64,000 nt of DNA from Lotus japonicus (lineage: Eukaryota; Streptophyta; Magnoliopsida; Fabales; Fabaceae): assembly GCF_012489685.1 (NCBI RefSeq), contig NC_080045.1, positions 873,001 to 937,000 of the forward strand, written 5' to 3'. Below are positions 55,719-64,000 of the stretch, one piece after another. Below the pieces are notes generated by a model. That model was not told the origin of the DNA, made no database searches, and worked only from the letters and a program-made list of their open reading frames with translations. The translations under genes and the position numbers were made by a program. Position 1 is the stretch's first letter, and each line of letters opens with the position of its first letter.

Positions 55719-58700
55719 TTTCCCAATGGTTTCCCTATGTCAAGGTGCCACCGTGAGCGCCCATGTCAAAATTTGAGAATTCTTGCCCCGATGATACATT
55801 TCCCAAGGCTAACCTATGCAAATTTGGGTGGAAAATGAGTTTTCAAGAAAAAATCTCAAGTTGGAAGGGGAACTTGGTTTGTCATTGCATGCCTCATTGC
55901 CCAATGGTTTCCCTATGTCAATTTGCCACCGTGAGCTACCATGTCAAAATTTGAAAATTCTTGCCCCGATGATACATTTCCCAAGGCTAACCTATGCGAA
56001 TTTAGGTGGAAAATGAGTTTTCAAGGGAAAATATAAAGTTGGAAGGGGAACTTGGTTTGTCATGGCATTTCTCGTTGCCCAATGGTTTCTCTATGTCAAG
56101 GTGCCTCCGTGAGCTCTCATGTCAAAATTTGAGAATTCTTGCCCCGAAGATACATTTCCCAAGGCTAACCTATGCAAATTTGGGTGGAAAATAAGTTTTC
56201 AAGGGAACATATCAAGTTGGAAGGGAGTCTTGGTTTCCCATGGCATGCCTCGTTGCCCAAATGATTTCCCTATGTCAAGGTTCCTCCGTAAGCTCCCATG
56301 TCAAAATTTTAGAGATCTTGCCCCGATGATAGATTTCCTAAGGCTAACCTATGCAAATTTGGTGGAAAATGAGTTTTCAAGGGAAAATCCCAAGTTGGAA
56401 GGGACTCTTTCTTTGCCATGGCTTGTCTCGTTTCCCATATGGTTTTCTTATGCCAAGGTGCCTCCGTGAGCTCCCATGTCAATATTTGAGAATTCTTGCC
56501 CCGATGATGGATTTCCCAAGGCTAACCTATGCGAATTTGGAAGGAAAATTAGTTTTCAAGGGAAAATATCAGGTTGGAAGGGACTCATTGTTTGTCATGG
56601 CTTGCCTTGTTGCCCAAATGGTTTAATTATGTCAAGGTGCCCCCGTGAGTTCCCATGTCAATATTTGAGAATTATTGCCCCGATGATGGATTTCCCAAGG
56701 CTAACCTTTGCGAATTTGGGTGGAAAATGAGTTTTCAAGGGAAAATCTCAAGTTGGAAGGGACTCTTTGTTTGTCATACCTTGCCTCGTTGGCCAAATTG
56801 TTTTCTTATGCCAAGGTGCCCCCGTGATCTCCCATGACAATATTTGAGAATTCTTGCCCCGATGTTGGATTTCCCAAGGCTAACCTATACGAAATAGGGT
56901 GGAAATAAGTTTTCAAGGGAAAATCTAAAGTTGGAAGGGGAACTTGGTTTGTCATGGCATGCCTCGTTTCCCAATGGTTTGCCTGTGTCAAGGAGCCACC
57001 GTGAGCTCCCATGTCAAAATTTGAGAATTCTTACCCCGATGATACATTTCTCATGGCTGACCCAAGCGAATTTGGGTGGAAAATGAGTTTTCAAGGGAAA
57101 ATCTCAAGTGGGAAGGGAGGCTTGTTTGCCATGGCATGTCTCTTTTCCCAATGGTTTCCCCATGTCAAGGTGCCACCATGAGCTCCCATGTCATTATTTG
57201 AGAATTCTTGCCCCGATGATGGATTTCCCACGGCTAACCTATGCGAATTTGGGTGGAAAATGAGTTTTCATTGGAAAATCTCAAGTTGGAAGGAAGGCTT
57301 GGTTTGCCATGGCATGCCTCGTTGCCCAATTGGTTTCCCTATGTCAAGGTCCCTTCGTGAGCTCCTATGTCAAAATTTTAGAATTCTTGCCCCGATGATA
57401 GATTTCCCAAGGCTAACCTCTGCGAATTTGGTGGAAAATGAGTTTTCAAGGGAAAATCTCAAGTTGGAAGGGACTCTTTGTTTGCCATGGCTTGCCTCGT
57501 TTCCCAAATGGTTTTCTTATACCAAGGTGCCCCCGTGAGCTATCATGTCAAAATTTGAAAATTCTTGCCCCGATGATACATTTCCCAAGGTTAACCTATG
57601 CGAATTTAGGTGGAAAATGAGTTTTCAAGGGAAAATATAAAGTTGGAAGGGGAACTTGGTTTGTCATGGCATTTCTCGTTGCCCAATGGTTTCTCTATGT
57701 CAAGGTGCCTCCGTGAGCTCTCATGTCAAAATTTGAGAAATCTTGCTCCGATGATACATTTCCCAAGGCTAACCTATGCAAATTTGGGTGGAAAATCAGT
57801 TTTCAAGGGAACATATCAAGTTGGAAGGGAGGCTTGGTTTCCCATGGCATGCCTCGTTGCCCAAATGTTTTCCCTATGTCAAGGTTCCTCCGTAAGCTCC
57901 CATGTCAAAATTTTAGAAATCTTGCCCCGATGATAGATTTCCTAAGGCTAACCTATGCGAATTTGGTGGAAAATGAGTTTTCAAGGGAAAATCCCAAGTT
58001 GGAAGGGACTCTTTGTTTGCCATGGCATCCCTCGTTTCCCAAATGGTTTTCTTATGCCAAGGTGCCCCCGTGAGCTCCCATGTCAATATTTGAGAATTCT
58101 TGCCCCGATGATGGATTTCCTAAGGCTAACATATACGAATTTGGGTGGAAAATGAGTTTTCAAGGGAAAATCTCAAGTTGGAAGGGGAACTTGGTTTTTC
58201 ATCGCCTACCTCATTGCCCAATGGTTTCCCTATTTCAAGGTACCTCCGTGAGCTCCCATGTCAATATTTGAGAATTCTTGCCCCGATGATGGATTTCCCA
58301 AGGCTAACCTATGCGAATTTGGAAGGAAAATTAGTTTTCAAGGGAAAATATCAGGTTGGAAGGGACTCATTGTTTTTCATGGCTTGCCTTGTTGCCCAAA
58401 TGGTTTAATTATGTCAAGGTGCCCCCGTGAGTTCCCATGTCAATATTTGAGAATTATTGCCCCGATGATGGATTTCCCAAGGCTAACCTATGCGAATTTG
58501 AGTGGAAAATGAGTTTTCAAGGGAAAATCTCAAGTTGGAAGGGAGGCTTGTTTGCCATGGCATGTCTCTTTGCCCAATGGTTTCCCTATGTCAAGGTGCC
58601 ACCGTGAGCTCCCAAGTCAATATTTGAGAATTCTTGCCCCGATGATGGATTTCCCAAGGCTAACCTATGCGAATTTGAGTGGAAAATGAGTTTTCAAGGG

Positions 58701-61700
58701 AACATATCAAGTTGGAAGGGAGGCTTGGTTTGCCATGGCATGCCTCGTTGCCTAAATGGTCTCCCTATGTCAAGGTGCCTCCGTGCGCTCCAATGTCAAA
58801 ATTTTAGAATTCTTGCCCCGATGATAGATTTCCCAAGGCTAACCTATGCGAATTTGGTGGAAAATGAGTTTTCAAGGGAAAATCTCAAGTTGGAAGGGGC
58901 TCTTTGTTTGCAATGGCTTGCCTCGTTTCCCAAATGGTTTTCTTATGCCAATGTGCCCCCGTGAGCTCTCATGTCAATATTTGAGAATTCTTGCCCCGAT
59001 GATGGATTTCCCAAGGCTAACATATACGAATTTGGGTGGAAAATGAGTTTTCAAGGGAAAATCTCAAGTTGGAAGGGGAACCTGGTTTTTCATGGCCTAC
59101 CTCGTTGCCCAATGGTTTCCCTATGTCAAGGAGCCTCCGTGAGCTCCCATGTCAATATTTGAGAATTATTGCCCCGATGATGGATTTCCCAAGGCTAACC
59201 TATGCGAATTTGGGTGGAAAATGAGTTTTCAAGGGAAAATCTCAAGTTGGAAGGGACTCTTAATTTGTCCTGGCTTGCCTTGTTGCCCAAATGGTTTCCT
59301 TATATCCAGGTGCCCTCGTGAGCTCCCATGATAATATTTGAGAATTCTTGCCCCGATGTTGGATTTCCCAAGGCTAACCTATACGAAATAGGGTGCAAAT
59401 GAGTTTTCAAGGGAAAATCTAAAGTTGGAAGGGGAACTTGGTTTGTCATGGCATGCCTCGTTTCCCAATGGTTTGCCTGCGTCAAGGAGCCACCGTGAGC
59501 TCCCATGTCAAAATTTGAGAATTCTTGCCCCGATGATACATTTCCCATGGCTGACCCAAGCGAATTTGGGTGGAAAATGAGTTTTCAAGGGAAAATCTCA
59601 AGTTGGAAGGGAGGCTTGTTTGCCATGGCATGTCTCTTTGCCCAATGGTTTCCCTATGTCAAGGTGCCACCATGAGCTCCCATGTCATTATTTGAGAATT
59701 CTTGCCCCGATGATGGATTTCCCACGGCTAACCTATGCGAATTTGGGTGGAAAATGAGTTTTCAAGGGTAAATCTCAAGTTGGAAGGAAGGCTTGGTTTG
59801 CCATGGCATACCTCGTTGCCCAATTGGTTTCCCTATGTCAAGGTGCCTTCGTGAGCTCCTATGTCAAAATTTTAGAATTCTTGCCCCGATGATAGATTTC
59901 CCAAGGCTAACCTATGCGAATTTGGTGGAAAATGAGTTTTCAAGGGGAAATCTCAAGTTGGAAGGGACTCTTTGTTTGCCATGGCTTGCCACGTTTCCCA
60001 AATGGTTTTCTTATACCAAGGTGCCCCCGTGAGCTCCCATGTCAATATTTGAGAATTCTTGCCTCGATGATGGATTTCCCAAGGCTAACATATACGAATT
60101 TGGGTGGAAAATGAGTTTTCAAGGGAAAATCTCAAGTTGGGCGGGGAACTTGGTTTTTCATGGCCTACCTCATTGCCCAATGGTTTCTCTATGTCAAGGT
60201 GCCTCTGTGAGCTCTCATGTCAAAATTTGAGAATTCTTGCCCCGATGATACATTTCCCAAGGCTAACCTATGCAAATTTGGGTGGAAAATAAGTTTTCAA
60301 GGGAACATATCAAGTTGGAAGGGAGGCTTGGTTTCCCATGACATGCCTCGTTGCCCAAATGTTTTCCATATGTCAAGGTTCCTCCATAAGCTCCCATGTC
60401 AAAATTTTAGAGATCTTGCCCCGATGATAGATTTCCTAAGGCTAACCTATGCGAATTTGGTGGAAAATGAGTTTTCAAGGGAAAATCTCATGTTGGAAGG
60501 GACTCTTTGTTTGCCATGGCTTGCCTCGTTTCCCAAATGGTTTTCTTATACCAAGGTGCCCCTGTGAGCTACCATGTCAAAATTTGAAAATTCATGCCCC
60601 GATGATACATTTCCCAAGGCTAATCTATGCGAATTTAGGTGGAATATGAGTTTTCAAGGGAAAATATAAAGTTTGAAGGGGAACTTGGTTTGTCATGGCA
60701 TTTCTCGTTGCCCAATGGTTTCTCTATGTCAAGGTGCCTCCGTGAGCTCTCATGTCAAAATTTGAGAATTCTTGCCCCGATGATACATTTCCCAAGGCTA
60801 ACCTATGCAAATTTGGGTGGAAAATAAGTTTTCAGGGGAAAATATCAGGTTGGAAGGGACTCATTGTTTGTCATGGCTTGCCTTGTTGCCCAAATGGTTT
60901 AATTATGTCAAGGTGCCCCCGTGAGTTCCCATGTCAATATTTGAGAATTATTGCCCCGATGATGGATTTCCCAAGGCTAACCTATGCGAATTTGGGTGGA
61001 AAATGAGTTTTCAAAGGGAAAATCTCAAGTTGGAAGGGACTCTTTGTTTGTCATACCTTGCCTCGTTGGCCAAATTGTTTTCTTATGCCAAGGTGCCCCC
61101 GTGATCTCCCATGACAATATTTGAGAATTCTTGCCCCGATGTTGGATTTCCCAAGGCTAACCTATACGAAATTGGGTGGAAAATGAGTTTTCAAGGGAAA
61201 ATCTAAAGTTGGAAGGGGAACTTGGTTTGTCATGGCATGCCTCGTTGCCCAATGGTTTGCCTGTGTCAAGGTGCCACCGTGAGCTCCCATGTCAAAATTT
61301 GAGAATTCTTGCCCCGATGATACATTTCCCATGGCTGATCTAAGCGAATTTGGGTGGAAAATGAGTTTTCAAGGGAAAATCTCAGGCTGGAAGAGAGGCT
61401 TGTTTGCCATGGCATGTCTCTTTGCCCAATGGTTTCCCTATGTCAAGGTGCCACCGTGAGCTCCCAAGTCAATATTTGAGAATTCTTGCCCCGATGATGG
61501 ATTTCCCAAGCCTAACCTATGCGAATTTGAGTGGAAAATGAGTTTTCAAGGGAACATATCAAGATGGAAGGGAGGCTTGGTTTGCCATGGCATGCCTCGT
61601 TGCCTAAATGGTCTCCCTATGTCAAGGTGCCTCCGTGAGCTCCAACGTCAAAATTTTAGAATTCTTGCCCTGATGATAGATTTCCCAAGGCTAACCTATG

Positions 61701-64000
61701 CGAATTTGGTGGAAAATGAGTTTTCAAGGGAAAATCTCAAGTTGCAAGGGACTCTTTGTTTGCCATGGCTTGCCTCGTTTCCCAAATGGTTATCTTATGC
61801 CAAGGTGCCCCTGGGAGCTCTCATGTCAATATTTGAGAATTCTTGCCCCGGTGATGGATTTCCCAAGGCTAACATATACGAATTTGGGTGGAAAATGAGT
61901 TTTCAAGGGAAAATCTCAAGTTGGAAAGGGAACCTGGTTTTTCATGGCCTACCTCGTTGCCCAATGGTTTCCCTATGTCAAGGTGCCTCCGTGAGCTCCC
62001 ATGTCAATATTTGAGAATTATTGCCCCGATGATGGATTTCCCAAGGCTACCTATGCGAATTTGGGTGGAAAATGAGTTTTCAAGGGAAAATCTCAAGTTG
62101 GAAGGGACTCTTAATTTGTCATGGCTTGCCTTGTTGCCCAAATGGTTTCCTTATATCAAGGTGCCCCCGTGAGCTCCCATGACAATACTTGAGAATTCTT
62201 GCCCCGATGTTGGATTTCCCAAGGCTAACCTATACAAAATAGGGTGGAAATGAGTTTTCAAGGGAAAATCTAAAGTTGGAAGGGGAACTTGGTTTGTCAT
62301 GGAATGCCTCGTTTCCCAATGGTTTTCCTGTGTCAAGGTGCCACCGTGAGCTCCCATTTCAAAATTTGAGAATTCTTGCCCCGATGATACATTTCCCATG
62401 GCTGACCCAAGCGAATTTGGGTGGAAAATGAGTTTTCAAGGGAAAATCTCAAGTTGGAAGGGAGGCTTGTTTGCCATGGCATGTCTCTTTGCCCAATGGT
62501 TTCCCTATGTCAAGGTGCCACCATGAGCTCCCATGTCATTATTTGAGAATTCTTGCCCCGATGATGGATTTCCCACGGCTAACCTATGCGAATTTGGGTG
62601 GAAAATGAGTTTTCAAGGGAAAATCTCAAGTTGGAAGGAAGGCTTGGTTTGCCATGGCATGCCTGGTTGCCCAATTGGTTTCCCCGTGTCAAGGTGCCTT
62701 CGTGAGCTCCTATGTCAAAATTTTAGAATTCTTGCCCCGATGATAGATTTCCCAAGGCTAACCTATGCGAATTTGGTGGAAAATGAGTTTTCAAGGGGAA
62801 ATCTCAAGTTGGAAGGGACTCTTTTTTTGCCATGGCTTGCCTCGTTTCCCAAATGGTTTTCTTATACCAAGGTGCCCCCGTGAGCTCCCATGTCAATATT
62901 TGAGAATTCTTACCTCGATGATGGATTTCCCAAGGCTAACATATACGAATTTGGGTGGAAAATGAGTTTTCAAGGGAAAATCTCAAGTTGGAAAGGGAAC
63001 CTGGTTTTTCATGGCCTACCTCGTTGCCCAATGGTTTCCCTATGTCAAGGTGCCTCCGTGAGCTCCCATGTCAATATTTGAGAATTCTTGCCCCGATGAT
63101 GGATTTCCCAAGGCTAACCTATGCGAATTTGGGTGGAAAATGAGTTTTCAAGGGAAAATATCAAGTTGGAAGGGACTCTTAATTTGTCATGGCTTGCCTT
63201 GTTGCCCAAATGGTTTCCTTATATCAAGGTGCCCCCATGAGCTCCCATGACAATATTTGAGAATTCTTGCCCCGATGTTGGATTTCCCAAGGCTAACCTA
63301 TACAAAATAGGGTGGAAATGAGTTTTCAAGGGAAAATCTAAAGTTGGAAAGGGAACTTGGTTTGTCATGGCATGCCTCGTTGCCCAATGGTTTGCCTGTG
63401 TCAAGGTGCCACCGTGAGCTCCCATGTCAAAATTTGAGAATTCTTGCCCCGATGATACATTTCACATGGCTAACCTAAGCGAATTTGGGTGGAAAATGAG
63501 TTTTCAAGGGAAAATCTCATGTTGGAAGGGAGGCTTGTTTGCCATGGCATGTCTCTTTGCCCAATGGGTTCCCTATGTCAAGGTGCCACCGTGAGCTCTC
63601 ATGTCAAAATTTTAGAATTCTTGCCCCGATGATACATTTCCCAAGGCTAACCTATGCGAATTTGGGTGGAAAATGAGTTTTCAAGGGAAAATCTCAAGTT
63701 GGAAGAGAGGCTTGGTTTGCCATGGCATGCCTCGTTGCCCAATTGGTTTCCCTATGTCAAGGTGCCTCCGAGATCTCCCATGTCAAAATTTTAGAATTCT
63801 TGCCCCGATGATAGATTTCACAAGGTTAACCTATGCGAATTTGGTGGAAAATGAGTTTTCAAGGGAAAATCTCAAGTTGGAACGGACTCTTTGTTTGCCA
63901 TTGCTTGCCTCGTTTCCTAAATGGTTTTCTTATGCCAAGGTGCCCCCGTGAGCTCCCATGTCAATATTTGAGAATTTTTGCCCCGATGATAGATTTCCCA
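55719..64000. repeat. Satellite DNA array, ~178-bp monomer (right block)
   Basis: About 46 monomers running off the window end, in the same direction as the left block. The variant AAATCTAAAGTTGGAA occurs at 56921, 59415, 61199, 62266 and 63334, at spacings of 2494, 1784, 1067 and 1068 bp (14, 10, 6 and 6 monomers), showing multi-monomer duplications. An EcoRI-type GAATTC is present in most units. Open frames of 60-160 codons arise by chance from the repeat. Confidence 0.97.

Noticed and set aside
55719..64000. Many 60-160-codon open frames in the satellite (for example MSIFENSCPDDGFPKANL...)
   Set aside because: They repeat with the monomer, switch frame because 178 is not a multiple of three, and occur in every array. 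They are by-products of the repeat.
1..64000. Host protein genes, rRNA or true tRNA genes
   Set aside because: I found no coding region outside retroelements and no complete tRNA cloverleaf; the tRNA-like boxes at 36051-36113 lack a paired acceptor stem.

Overview
This is plant nuclear heterochromatin with no ordinary host gene that I can recognise. It is a tandem satellite array (monomer about 178 bp) that LTR retrotransposons have entered repeatedly, including into one another. The main elements are Ty1/copia of the SIRE/Maximus type: long gag with a CCHC knuckle, PR-IN-RT-RNase H pol, a long extra ORF after pol, an initiator-tRNA-Met primer site and LTRs of about 1.2 kb. This points to a eudicot, probably a legume, although I cannot name the species. 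All coding capacity is of transposon origin and most of it carries stop codons.

Layout: 1-3607 satellite; 3608-4327 a gag/PBS stub of a SIRE-type copy; 4330-37322 an old minus-strand SIRE-type element (about 11.9 kb without its insertions). Inside that old element sit: (i) a complete younger SIRE-type element at 10552-22674 (minus strand, target duplication ATGTT) in its RNase H region; (ii) a solo LTR of a second family at 26199-29818 (duplication CACTC) in the gag zinc-knuckle region; (iii) a 5.3-kb solo LTR of a related type at 31947-37243 (duplication ATAAT) in its 5' LTR, which itself hosts a 363-bp TRIM at 35941-36303 (duplication TTTGT). Next come 37323-37757 satellite and 37758-55718 two truncated copies of the second-family LTR joined as a large inverted repeat. 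A complete plus-strand SIRE-type element (41681-53844, duplication GATAT) is inserted in its right arm. 55719-64000 is satellite again.

Each SIRE-type element has the same plan: LTR, PBS, gag (1911 bp in both complete copies), pol overlapping gag in another frame (3105 bp), a 963-964-codon extra ORF with a basic motif and a coiled-coil tail, then a 130-codon ORF on the OPPOSITE strand with its own TATA box, a purine-rich spacer, PPT and LTR. The antisense gene is conserved in length between two diverged subfamilies.

The second-family LTRs are unusual in two ways. They carry arrays of short hairpins whose stems co-vary from unit to unit while the loops stay constant, and they carry a coding-like segment whose copies differ by in-frame indels. 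The hairpin arrays, the antisense gene and the TRIM with a tRNA-like pol III promoter layout are the observations I rate highest.
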